From Lentzea albidocapillata (GTDB lineage: Bacteria > Actinomycetota > Actinomycetes > Mycobacteriales > Pseudonocardiaceae): a stretch of 64,000 nucleotides of DNA. The stretch is from the NCBI RefSeq assembly GCF_000719115.1, contig NZ_JOEA01000008.1, positions 186,001-250,000 on the forward strand, read 5' to 3'. The notes below the pieces were generated by a model, which saw only the letters and a program-made list of their open reading frames with translations, searched no databases and was not told the DNA's origin. The translations under genes and the position numbers were made by a program. This document shows, piece by piece, positions 48,457 through 56,801 of the stretch. How positions within the stretch are numbered: position 1 is the first letter of the stretch; each line of letters begins with the position of its first letter.

Positions 48457-49863
48457 CTAAACGGTGTAACCGTGCGCGGGAAGCCCGTTCTGCCCGATGA
48501 TCCGGGACAACGCGGCCGCGCTCTCCTTGACCGTGCGCTGCTGCGTCTCGAAGTCGACGTGCACGATCCCGAACCGCTGGGAGTACCCGGCCGCCCACTC
48601 GAAGTTGTCGAGCAGCGACCACGCCAGGTAGCCGCGGATGTCGGCGCCCTCGGAGATCGCCCTGTGCACCGCGCGGACGTGGTCCACCAGGTACTTCGTC
48701 CGCTGGACGTCGTGCACGCGACCCGCGGGGTCGACGACGTCCGGGAACGCGGACCCGTTCTCCGTGACCACCAGCGGCACGCCGGCCGTGTCCCGGGACA
48801 GGCGCACCAGCAGTTCGGTGAACGCGTCGGCGTTCTGCTCCCACCCGAACCCGGTGAGCTCGCCCTGCGGCGGCTGGATGGACACACCGCGCAGGCCCGC
48901 GTGCGGACCGGCCGGCACGAAGTCCGGGTCGGCGGGTGCGACGCGGGTCGGGTTGTAGTAGTTCACGCCGATCCAGTCGATCGGGGTCGCGATGGTCTCC
49001 ATGTCCCCGTCGCGGACCACGTTCGTCCAGTCGCCCAGCCACGTCGTGTCCTGCAGGACGTCGAGCGGGTAGCCACGGCCGAGGACCGGGTCGAGCAGGA
49101 TGCGGTTCTGCAGGCCGTCGACCTTGCGAACGGCCTCCGCGTCGTCGCCCCAGATCGTGCTGAAGTTGAGCACGATCGACAGCCGGTGCGACTCCGGTGC
49201 CTGCGCGCGCAACGCCTGCGTGGCGAGCCCGTGGGCCAGCAGCAGGTGGTGCGCCGCCTCCAGGGACGCCACCGCGTCGGTGATGCCCGGCGCGTGGATT
49301 CCGTTGCCGTAGCCCAGGAACGCCGAGACCCACGGCTCGTTCAGCGTGGTCCAGGCCTGTACCCGGTCGCCGAGCCGTTCGTGCACGATGGCCGCGTACT
49401 CGGCGAAGCGGTAGGCGGTGTCGCGGTTGCGCCAGCCGCCGAAGTCCTCCAGGACCTGCGGCAGGTCCCAGTGGTACAGCGTGGCGAGCGGCTGGATGTC
49501 CTTCTCCAGCAACGAGTCCACCAGCCGGTCGTAGAACGCGAGCCCGCGCTCCTCGACCTGGCCGCTGCCGCTGGGCTGGATCCGGGGCCACGCGATGGAG
49601 AACCGGTACGAGGCCAGCCCGAGGGACTCCATGAGGTCCACATCGGACTGGTACCGGTGGTAGTGATCGCAGGCGGGGTCGCCCGTGTCACCGGCCAGCA
49701 CCTTGCCGGGCGTCGCGGCGAACGTGTCCCAGATCGACGCGCCACGACCGTCCACCGTGGTCGCGCCTTCGATCTGGAACGCCGCGGTCGCCGCTCCCCA
49801 GAGGAAGTCCGGCGGGAAGGTCAGCACGTCCCGCCCGACCTCGACGTCCGAGTCGGTCGTCAT
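48457..49863 (-). CDS. bgl: GH1 beta-glucosidase
   Basis: 468 aa. Acid/base Glu176 in WTTLNEPWVSA and nucleophile Glu368 in LVVTENGSAF, with the family-specific FLWGAATAAFQIEGA start, YRFSIAWPRI and YLAWSLLDNFEWAAGYSQRFG. Cytoplasmic (no signal peptide). It hydrolyses cellobiose or other beta-glucosides brought in by the ABC transporter encoded just upstream (36 nt) in the same operon. Expression should be regulated by the LacI-type operator at 53007. Confidence 0.95.
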   Translation of the reverse strand: MTTDSDVEVGRDVLTFPPDFLWGAATAAFQIEGATTVDGRGASIWDTFAATPGKVLAGDTGDPACDHYHRYQSDVDLMESLGLASYRFSIAWPRIQPSGSGQVEERGLAFYDRLVDSLLEKDIQPLATLYHWDLPQVLEDFGGWRNRDTAYRFAEYAAIVHERLGDRVQAWTTLNEPWVSAFLGYGNGIHAPGITDAVASLEAAHHLLLAHGLATQALRAQAPESHRLSIVLNFSTIWGDDAEAVRKVDGLQNRILLDPVLGRGYPLDVLQDTTWLGDWTNVVRDGDMETIATPIDWIGVNYYNPTRVAPADPDFVPAGPHAGLRGVSIQPPQGELTGFGWEQNADAFTELLVRLSRDTAGVPLVVTENGSAFPDVVDPAGRVHDVQRTKYLVDHVRAVHRAISEGADIRGYLAWSLLDNFEWAAGYSQRFGIVHVDFETQQRTVKESAAALSRIIGQNGLPAHGYTV

Positions 49864-49899
49864 ACATTCACATCCTTGTGGCTTGAGCCCTGCTGAGTG

Positions 49900-50724
49900 T
49901 CATCCCTTTAGGGCGCCCTGCATGAGGCCGCCCACGATCTGACGCGACAGCAGGACGAAGATCGCGATCACCGGCAGCACCGCGATGGAGGCGCCGGCGA
50001 GCATCAGCGAGTAGTCGGTGTAGTACCCGCTGGCCAGCGTCGACAGGGCCACCTGGACCGTCGGGCTGTCGTTGGGGTCGAGCACGATCAACGGCCAGAA
50101 GAAGTCGTTCCAGGCCGTCATGAACGTGAACATGCCCAGCACGGCGGCCTGGGGCCGCACCGCGGGGAACCCTACGTGCCAGAACGTCCGCAGCACCGAG
50201 CAGCCGTCCATGCGCGCGGCCTCGATCAGCTCGTACGGCACTGTCTCCTCGCACGCCTGGCGCATCCAGAACACCGCGAACGAGCCGATCAGCACCGGCA
50301 CGATGACCGCCTGCAGGGTGCCGTACCAGTCGAGGTCGGACATCAGCATGTACAGCGGGATCACGCCGAGCTGCGTCGGCACCATCGCGGTGCCGAGCAC
50401 GACGAGGAACAGCGAGTCGCGGCCCCTGAACCTCAGCCGCGAGAACGCGAACCCGGCCAGCGTGCCCAGCACGACGTTCGAGATCGCCACGCTCGACGCC
50501 ACGATGAACGAGTTCTGCATGGCGAGCCAGAAGTCGACGGTGTCGAAGACGCGGGTGATGTTCTCGACCAGGTTGCCGCCGGGGATCAGTGGCGGGACCT
50601 TCTCGCCGAGAACCGAGTTGTCCTTCGACGCGACGATGAACGAGTAGTACAGCGGGAAGATCGACGCGGCGAGCACGGCGACCAGGAACCCGTAGAGCAG
50701 CGGGCCTGCCTTGGCGTTCTTCAT
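49900..50724 (-). CDS. carbohydrate ABC transporter permease (MalG/CebG type)
   Basis: 274 aa with six membrane spans. The conserved EAA-like loop is EETVPYELIEAARMDGCSVLRTFWHVGFPAVRP, which contacts the ATPase. The start is FLVAVLAASIFPLYYSFIVASK. Inner half of the sugar import channel together with the next gene upstream (4-nt gap). No ATPase gene is present in the operon; in actinomycetes such importers share the multi-purpose ATPase MsiK encoded elsewhere. Confidence 0.92.
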   Translation of the reverse strand: MKNAKAGPLLYGFLVAVLAASIFPLYYSFIVASKDNSVLGEKVPPLIPGGNLVENITRVFDTVDFWLAMQNSFIVASSVAISNVVLGTLAGFAFSRLRFRGRDSLFLVVLGTAMVPTQLGVIPLYMLMSDLDWYGTLQAVIVPVLIGSFAVFWMRQACEETVPYELIEAARMDGCSVLRTFWHVGFPAVRPQAAVLGMFTFMTAWNDFFWPLIVLDPNDSPTVQVALSTLASGYYTDYSLMLAGASIAVLPVIAIFVLLSRQIVGGLMQGALKG

Positions 50725-50728
50725 GCGA

Positions 50729-51706
50729 TCACCCCTTGCCCGCGATGCGCCGGGTCAGCGTGAAGTTGACCACCGCGACCACCAGGACGACCACGAACAA
50801 CATCCACGCGACGGTGGCCGCGTAGCCGGCGTCGAACAACCGGAAGCCCTTCTCGTACATGTAGAGCACCAGCGTCTGGAACTGCCGGTCGGAGCCGCCG
50901 GTGGAGTTGTTGGCGGCGAACCCGGGGTCGAACAGCGCCGGTTCCGCGAACAGCTGCAGACCCCCGATCGTCGAGGTGACGACGGTGAACAGGATCGTGG
51001 GACGGATCGACGGCACGGTGATCGACCAGAACATGCGCCAGCGACCGGCACCGTCCAGCGTGGCCGACTCGTACATGTCCTTGGGCACGGACTGCATCGC
51101 CGCCAGGTACAGCAGCGCGTTGTAGCCGGTCCAGCGCCACATGACCATGGTGGACACCGCGAGGTGCGAGGCCCACGTCTCGGCGCGCCAGTCGATCGGG
51201 TCGATGCCGACGAAGCCGAGCAGGAAGTTGACGATGCCGAAGTCGCGGCCGAAGAACTGCGCGAACACCAGCGCCACCGCGGCGACCGAGATGACGTTGG
51301 GCAGCAGCACGCCCGCCCGCCAGAACGCGCTCCCGCGCAGACCCCGGTCCAGCAGCGCGGCGAGACCCAGCGCGGCCAGCAGCTGCGGCACCGTCGAGAG
51401 CACGAACAGGCTCAGCGTGTTGAACAGCGCGTTCCAGAACTTGCTGTCGCCGAACAGCTCGACGTAGTTGGCGAGACCGATGAATCCCTGGTTGCCGTCG
51501 ATCAGCTGCCAGTCGTGCAGCGACACCCATGCCGTGTACACCAGCGGGTACAGCCCGAAGATCCCGAACACCAGGAAGAACGGCGCGATGATCAGGTACG
51601 GCGTGTACCTGGCGTCCCAGCTGCTCAGCCGGAGGCGCTTCGGTTCCTTGGAAGGCGAAACCGAGACGGCCGGGGCCGCCTCGGTCTCTTGACGCGTCAC
51701 CGTCAC
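50729..51706 (-). CDS. carbohydrate ABC transporter permease (MalF/CebF type)
   Basis: 325 aa from GTG 51706, overlapping the binding-protein stop by 4 nt (GTGA). Six spans, beginning with YLIIAPFFLVFGIFGLYPLVYTAWVSL, and the EAA loop VPKDMYESATLDGAGRWRMFWSITVPSIRP. It pairs with the following permease to form the channel for oligosaccharides such as cellobiose. Complete. Confidence 0.92.
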   Translation of the reverse strand: MTVTRQETEAAPAVSVSPSKEPKRLRLSSWDARYTPYLIIAPFFLVFGIFGLYPLVYTAWVSLHDWQLIDGNQGFIGLANYVELFGDSKFWNALFNTLSLFVLSTVPQLLAALGLAALLDRGLRGSAFWRAGVLLPNVISVAAVALVFAQFFGRDFGIVNFLLGFVGIDPIDWRAETWASHLAVSTMVMWRWTGYNALLYLAAMQSVPKDMYESATLDGAGRWRMFWSITVPSIRPTILFTVVTSTIGGLQLFAEPALFDPGFAANNSTGGSDRQFQTLVLYMYEKGFRLFDAGYAATVAWMLFVVVLVVAVVNFTLTRRIAGKG

Positions 51707-52965
51707 TTGGCGGCGTCCGTCGCTTCCTTCAGGGCCTGCGTCCACGCCTCAGCCGCGGACTGCTTGCCCTGCTCCACGCGGGTCAGCGCGGTGCCGAACA
51801 CCGGGCCGACCTTCGAGTCCTTCGTGCCGCGGTAGGTCGGCTTCAGCGACTCGGCGGAGGTCGCGAAGATCTGGCCCACCGGGGCGGAGTTGAAGTACTC
51901 GTTGACGGTCGCCTGCACCTCGGCGTCCTGGTAGACCTTCGGCTGGCTCGGCAGGTTGCCGGTCTCCTTGAAGATCCGCTTCTGCTGCTCGGGGGCCGTG
52001 AGCCACTTGGCCAGCTCGTAGGCCTCCTTGGGGTGCTTGCCCTGCTTCGGGATGGCGAGGAACGAGCCACCCCAGTTGCCGCCACCGCCGGGCGCCGTCG
52101 TCACGTCCCACTTCCCGGCAGCCGCGTCGCCGGCACCCGCCTTGATCAGCGCGAGCGCCCAGGCCGGGCAGGTGGTGGTGGCGAACGAACCCTGCTTCAG
52201 CGCGACGTTCCAGTCCTGGCTGAACGGCTCCAGGGCACCGGTCTGCTGCTTGGTGCCGAGCGCCGCCGCCGTGTCGAACGCGGCCTTGACCTTGTCGTTC
52301 TTCTCCGCGATGTACGAGTCGTCCTTCGCGAAGTAGCCCTCCTCGGTCTGGTCGAGGATCGCCTTGTAGACGTTGCGGCCGGTGTCGACGAACTTCACGT
52401 TCGGCGTCTTGGCCGTGAACTGGTCGGCGACCTTCGCGTAGTCGGCCCAGGTCGGCCACAGCTTGGCGACCTCGGCCCGGTCGGTGGGCAGGCCCGCCGC
52501 CGCGAACAGGTCCGCGCGGTAGCAGAGCCCGAGGCTGCCCATGTCCGTGCCCAGCCCCAGCACGAACTCACCGCCGTCGGCGGTGCCCTGGTTCCACTTC
52601 CACCCGGCCCACTGGTCCTTGAGGTCCTTGGCCCCGTACTCCGCCAGGTTCACGAACTTGTCCTTGGAGGCGCGGAACTGCGAGACCACGCCCTCCTCGA
52701 GGGCAACGATGTCCGCGGCACCACGGCCACCCGCGAGCTGAGTCGCGAGCTGCGTGTTGTGCTGCTCCATCTTGACCTTGCGCTGCTCGATCTTGATGTT
52801 CGAGTGCGAGGCCATGTACTCCTCGATGAGCTTGTCGTAGCCGAAGTCGGAGAACAGACCCAGCGACAGCTCGATCTTGCCGTCGGCCCCGGAACTCCCG
52901 CCGCATCCAGCGACCAGAACCATCGCGAGGGTCGCAGCGACGCTGCCGACCAGTCTTGTGCTCAT
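51703..52965 (-). CDS. extracellular sugar-binding lipoprotein (CebE type)
   Basis: 420 aa from ATG 52965 with GAGGAGG upstream. Lipoprotein signal with lipobox LVAGC (Cys about residue 22), then a group 1 solute-binding protein fold: GKIELSLGLFSDFGYDKLIEEYMASHSNIKIEQRKV (about 29-63), ADIVALEEG, and the C-terminal FLAIPKQGKHPKEAYELAKWL and IFKETGNLPSQPKVYQD. It captures beta-glucosides outside the membrane. First gene of the operon; the operator palindrome lies 41 nt upstream of its start. Confidence 0.93.
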   Translation of the reverse strand: MSTRLVGSVAATLAMVLVAGCGGSSGADGKIELSLGLFSDFGYDKLIEEYMASHSNIKIEQRKVKMEQHNTQLATQLAGGRGAADIVALEEGVVSQFRASKDKFVNLAEYGAKDLKDQWAGWKWNQGTADGGEFVLGLGTDMGSLGLCYRADLFAAAGLPTDRAEVAKLWPTWADYAKVADQFTAKTPNVKFVDTGRNVYKAILDQTEEGYFAKDDSYIAEKNDKVKAAFDTAAALGTKQQTGALEPFSQDWNVALKQGSFATTTCPAWALALIKAGAGDAAAGKWDVTTAPGGGGNWGGSFLAIPKQGKHPKEAYELAKWLTAPEQQKRIFKETGNLPSQPKVYQDAEVQATVNEYFNSAPVGQIFATSAESLKPTYRGTKDSKVGPVFGTALTRVEQGKQSAAEAWTQALKEATDAAK

Positions 52966-53006
52966 CCGTCCTCCTCGACGACGCCGTGAGCGGCGCTTAA
53001 CTGTGA

Positions 53007-53020
53007 TGAGAGCGCTCTCA
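53007..53020. promoter_or_regulatory. LacI/CebR-type operator of the sugar operon
   Basis: TGAGAGCGCTCTCA is a perfect 14-bp palindrome with the central CG of LacI-family sites, one substitution per half site from the CebR consensus TGGGAGCGCTCCCA. It lies upstream of the binding-protein gene and overlaps or flanks the expected promoter. Confidence 0.8.
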
Positions 53021-53153
53021 CACTCAACCGGAGACGCGCGGGTGTCAAGCGGTCGACATCGTTCCGTAACTTTGTGGAGGCAGGCAACAAAAACCTGGAC
53101 CGGAACGCCGAACGTCCCGGATGGGGCGACCAGAGGCCCCTCGGAACGACGAA

Positions 53154-53188
53154 GAGGGACGACCGGGCCCTCGCTCCGGTCGTCCCTC
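53154..53188 (-). terminator. 13-bp hairpin downstream of the ABC exporter genes
   Basis: GAGGGACGACCGG (53154-53166) and CCGGTCGTCCCTC (53176-53188), perfect 13-bp stem and 9-nt loop. It probably separates the exporter genes from the sugar operon. Confidence 0.65.
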
Positions 53189-53263
53189 ACCCCAGGTAGA
53201 GGGGCTTGCGGGGCAAAAGTGACGCGCGCCCCCGAAGATTTTTTCCGAAGCGGCGATCCACCT

Positions 53264-53289
53264 GCCGGTTCGGCGGGTGCCGAACCGGC
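53264..53289 (-). terminator. 11-bp hairpin downstream of the ABC exporter genes
   Basis: GCCGGTTCGGC (53264-53274), loop GGGT, GCCGAACCGGC (53279-53289). Second stem-loop of the block between the exporter stop and the sugar operon. Confidence 0.55.
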
Positions 53290-53407
53290 CGAACGCAGCG
53301 GAGGCCCGGTGCCCCGACAGCACCGGACCTCCACCGATCCCCCGGTCGTGCGGCCCCTGTTTCCGCACTCCCGAACCCGCCTGACAGCCAGGGCCAGGCG
53401 GGGTGTC

Positions 53408-55924
53408 CTACCCCTCCGCCATGCCCGCGACCACGGAGTTCCTGGCCGCGCGGCGAGCGGGCAGGGCGGCGGCGATGACCGCCGCGATCACGGCCAGGCC
53501 GAGCATGATGCCGATCTGACCGAACGGGATGGAGAAGCTGATCCGGAACTCCGAGTTCGAGATCGCCTCGACCAGCAGCCACCCGAACCCGGCGCCGAGC
53601 AGCACACCCACGACCGCGCCGATCAGCGCCATCAGGATCGACTCGACCACCAGCATCTGCCGCAGCTGGCCCCTGGTCAGGCCGAGTGCCCGCAGCAGGG
53701 CGGACTCGCGGGTCCGTTCGAGCACCGAGAGCGTCAGCGTGTTCGCGATGCCGAACAGGGCGATGATCAGCGCCAGGCCGACGAGGGCCCAGATGAACAT
53801 CAGGATCTGGTCGATCTGCCCGTTCAGCTCCGCCTTGGTCTCGGCCGCGGAGTCGAGCACCGCCACCGGCGAGGTCGCGATGAACCGCTCCAGGTCGGCG
53901 CGGGCCTGCGTGATGTCCGTGCCCGGCACGAGCTTGACCAGCACATTCTGGTAGCCCTTCGCGGGCTCCTTGAGCAGGGACTCGGCGGACTTGAGCGTCA
54001 TGATGCCGGTGCCGTAGCTGTTGTCCTTGATCAGGGCGACGATCTTGAAGTCCTTGCCGCTGATCGGGACGGTGGAGCCGACGGTGAGGCCTGCTTCCTT
54101 GGCCTCCTTCTCCCGCATGGCGAGCTCGCCGTCCTTGAGCCCGGCCAGCGTGCCGGCGGCGACGTCCGGGCGCACCAGGGAACCGATCGCGTCGGCCGGG
54201 TACCCGGTGACGTCGGCGTACTCCAGCTTGGGCGACTCGCCGTAGGCCCGGAGCTCGGGCGCGACCTGCGCGACGTTGCGCACCTTCGCGAGGTCGTCGG
54301 TGAACTTCTGCGTGAGCGGCTGGCTGTAGACGTTCGACTTGACCGCGTAGTCGGAGGGGAACCTCTTGTCGACCTGCTCGTTCATGGTCGCGCGGCCGCT
54401 GCCGGCCACGACCGTCACCATGGCGACGATGGTCACGCCGATCATCAGCGCCGCCGTGGTCGCGGCCGTGCGCTTGGGGTTGCGGCCCGCGTTGGCCGAG
54501 GCCAGCTTCGCCGGGACACCGCGCAGCGCCTTGCCGAACAGGCGGTTCACCAGCGGCACGTACAGCGGGCCGAGCAGCAGCACCGCGAGCAACAGCACCA
54601 TGGTGGCGCCACCGGTGATGAACATCGCCGGCTCTTCCTTCTCCTGCTGCAGTCCGAAGTAGACGGCGACGCCACCGATCAGCGCGATCAGCGTCGCGAC
54701 GACGATCCGGACCTTGCCGGTACGGGCGACGTCGTCGGAGCTGTCCGGCTGCGAACGCAGGGCGGCCACCGGGGCGACCTTCGTGGCACGGCGGGCCGGC
54801 AGCACGGCCGACAGCACGGTCACGACCACGCCGACACCGAAGCCGGCGGCGATGGTCACCCACGAGATCGGCAGGCGGATGGGGGCGTCCTCGCCACCGG
54901 GGCCGCCCACCGTGCTGATGAACGCCTGCAGGCCTGCCGAGACGCCGACTCCGCCGAGGAGGCCGAGCACGGACGCCGTGAGACCCATGAAGAGCGCTTC
55001 GGCGAGCACGCTGCGGAACACCTGCGAGCGGTTCGCTCCGACGCAGCGCAGCAGCGCGAGCTCCTTCGTGCGCTGGGCGACGAGGATCGTGAAGGTGTTG
55101 TAGATGACCATGCCCGCGACGATGAGCGAGATCGCGGCGAACGCGAGCAGAAACGTCTTGATCTCGCTCGCGGCGTCACCGACCTGCGCCAGCGTGGCCT
55201 GGGTCAGCTGCTCACCGGTCTGCACCTCGTAGCCGGCGCCGATCGCCTTGGTGATGTCGTCGACCAGCTGTTGCTGCGAGACACCGGACTTGGCGACCGC
55301 GACGATCTCGTAGATCCGCTGCTCCGGGATCACCGTGCGCAGGCCCTCCGGCGAGACCAGGACGTGGTCGCTGCCGGACATCGAGATGCTGCTGGCGCCC
55401 TGCTGGTAGGTGCCGACGATGGTGAACGCGTGCTCGGCGTTCTCCTCGTCGAGCAGCTTGAGCTTGTCGCCGACCTTGAGCTTCGCGACCTGCGCGGTCT
55501 TGACGTCGATCGCGGCCTCGTCGGCCTTGACCGGGAACTTGCCGTCCTTGAGGTTGAAGTCGCGCAGCTTCTCCGTCGTGGGCAGCGGCTGCACCATCGC
55601 GCTGCGCGCCTTGCCTTCCCCGCTGAGCAACGCGGCGCTGCCGAACTCACGCGAGTCCGCGCCCTCGACACCGGGCGTGCTGCGGATCTTCTGCAGGAAG
55701 TCGGCGGGGATGCCCTTCTCCCGGTCGGGGCTGTTCTCCGCCATGTGCACGGCCGCGTCGACGTTGCGGGCGCTGCGGGCGAAGTTGTCCCTCGTCTGTT
55801 CCCCGACCGCGTCGCCGAGCACGAGCGTGCCCGTCACGAACGCGACGCCGAGCGCGATGGCGATGCTGGACAGCACCAGCCTCGCCGTGCGGGCTCGAAG
55901 GCCCGCAAGGATGGTCTTCAGCAT
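53408..55924 (-). CDS. ABC transporter permease, FtsX/MacB type
   Basis: 838 aa. A first span (LVLSSIAIALGVAFVTGTLVLG), a large extracytoplasmic domain, three spans near residues 255-400 and a further set of four towards the C-terminus, with two FtsX-type modules (ALLRCVGANRSQVFRSVLAEALFMG and SALLRALGLTRGQLRQMLVVESILMA) showing the internal duplication of actinobacterial exporters. Such proteins do not transport through the membrane in the classical way but act mechanically on lipoproteins or peptides outside. It works with the ATPase gene immediately upstream (5-nt gap). Confidence 0.9.
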   Translation of the reverse strand: MLKTILAGLRARTARLVLSSIAIALGVAFVTGTLVLGDAVGEQTRDNFARSARNVDAAVHMAENSPDREKGIPADFLQKIRSTPGVEGADSREFGSAALLSGEGKARSAMVQPLPTTEKLRDFNLKDGKFPVKADEAAIDVKTAQVAKLKVGDKLKLLDEENAEHAFTIVGTYQQGASSISMSGSDHVLVSPEGLRTVIPEQRIYEIVAVAKSGVSQQQLVDDITKAIGAGYEVQTGEQLTQATLAQVGDAASEIKTFLLAFAAISLIVAGMVIYNTFTILVAQRTKELALLRCVGANRSQVFRSVLAEALFMGLTASVLGLLGGVGVSAGLQAFISTVGGPGGEDAPIRLPISWVTIAAGFGVGVVVTVLSAVLPARRATKVAPVAALRSQPDSSDDVARTGKVRIVVATLIALIGGVAVYFGLQQEKEEPAMFITGGATMVLLLAVLLLGPLYVPLVNRLFGKALRGVPAKLASANAGRNPKRTAATTAALMIGVTIVAMVTVVAGSGRATMNEQVDKRFPSDYAVKSNVYSQPLTQKFTDDLAKVRNVAQVAPELRAYGESPKLEYADVTGYPADAIGSLVRPDVAAGTLAGLKDGELAMREKEAKEAGLTVGSTVPISGKDFKIVALIKDNSYGTGIMTLKSAESLLKEPAKGYQNVLVKLVPGTDITQARADLERFIATSPVAVLDSAAETKAELNGQIDQILMFIWALVGLALIIALFGIANTLTLSVLERTRESALLRALGLTRGQLRQMLVVESILMALIGAVVGVLLGAGFGWLLVEAISNSEFRISFSIPFGQIGIMLGLAVIAAVIAAALPARRAARNSVVAGMAEG

Positions 55925-55929
55925 CTACC

Positions 55930-56682
55930 TCACGCCCCCAGGTGCGTGAGGGCGTTGACGACGGACTCGGTGGTGGGCTGGTGGATCTCGCCCGCGAGCC
56001 GGCCGTCGGCGAGCAGCACCACGCGGTCCGCGTAGCTCGCGGCCACCGGGTCGTGCGTCACCATGATCACGGTCTGGCCCATCTTGCGGACCGACATGCG
56101 CAGGAAGTCGAGGACCTCGGCGCCGCTGCGGGAGTCCAGGTTGCCGGTCGGCTCGTCGGCGAAGATGACCTCGGGACGGGCGACGAGCGCACGGGCGCAG
56201 GCCACGCGCTGCTGCTGGCCACCGGACAGCTCGGTCGGGCGGTGCGTGAGCCTGTCACGCAGGCCCAGCACGTTGACGATCGTGTCGAACCACTCCCGGT
56301 CGGGCTTGCGGCCGGCGAGCTCCAGGCCCAGCAGGATGTTCTGCTCGGCGGTCAGCGTCGGCAGCAGGTTGAATGCCTGGAACACGAAGCCGACGCGGTC
56401 GCGGCGCAGCTTGGTCAGGTCCTTGTCGTTCAGCTTGGTGATCTCGGTCTGTCCGATGTGGATCTCGCCGCTGTCCACCGTGTCCAGTCCCGCGAGGCAG
56501 TGCATCAGCGTGGACTTGCCGGACCCCGACGGGCCCATGATCGCGGTGAAACGACCGGCCTGGAAGGCGACGTTGATGCCGTCGAGCGCCCGCACCGCGG
56601 TGTCACCCTTGCCGTAGACCTTCACCAGGTTGTGGGCCGCCGCGGCGGTCCGGGTGCCGACCTCGGACACCAGTGCAGACAT
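55930..56682 (-). CDS. ABC transporter ATP-binding protein (MacB/LolD type)
   Basis: 250 aa. Walker A in IMGPSGSGKSTLMHCLAGLD, signature LSGGQQQRVACARALVARPEVIFADEPTGNLD with Walker B, and the switch His in VTHDP. The YGKGDTAVRALDGINVAF opening is usual in LolD-like ATPases. It powers the FtsX-type partner next to it. The upstream region has a repeated ATGAGGAAG box. The large LuxR regulator that follows in the same direction may control it. Confidence 0.95.
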   Translation of the reverse strand: MSALVSEVGTRTAAAAHNLVKVYGKGDTAVRALDGINVAFQAGRFTAIMGPSGSGKSTLMHCLAGLDTVDSGEIHIGQTEITKLNDKDLTKLRRDRVGFVFQAFNLLPTLTAEQNILLGLELAGRKPDREWFDTIVNVLGLRDRLTHRPTELSGGQQQRVACARALVARPEVIFADEPTGNLDSRSGAEVLDFLRMSVRKMGQTVIMVTHDPVAASYADRVVLLADGRLAGEIHQPTTESVVNALTHLGA

Positions 56683-56693
56683 GTGACTTGCCT

Positions 56694-56738
56694 TTCCTCA
56701 CAGGGGCGTTCCTTGATGAGGAAGAAGCTATGAGGAAG
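56694..56738. promoter_or_regulatory. repeated TGAGGAA boxes upstream of the ABC exporter
   Basis: ATGAGGAAG occurs twice in direct repeat (56716-56724 and 56730-56738, 14 nt apart) and once inverted as TTCCTCA (56694-56700). They lie just upstream of the ATPase gene start and could be an activator or repressor binding site. Confidence 0.4.
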
Positions 56739-56801
56739 CTGAGTACGCGGACATCAACTCCGCGACGCGTTGCGCATCAGCCTGAGGTATGACAACCGGC
56801 G

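Larger units (their letters stand above)
52966..53407. other. 442-nt intergenic region upstream of the sugar operon
   Basis: It holds the operator palindrome (53007-53020), the expected promoter of the sugar operon, and three hairpins on the right that may stop transcription from the ABC exporter genes: 53154-53188, 53264-53289 and a GGTGC/GCACC stem near 53310-53325. No gene was found. Confidence 0.7.

Noticed and set aside
52877..56035. A 1052-codon open frame opposite the FtsX-type permease
   Set aside because: The minus strand carries a complete permease with family motifs; the + frame is a composition artefact rich in Arg, Asp and His.
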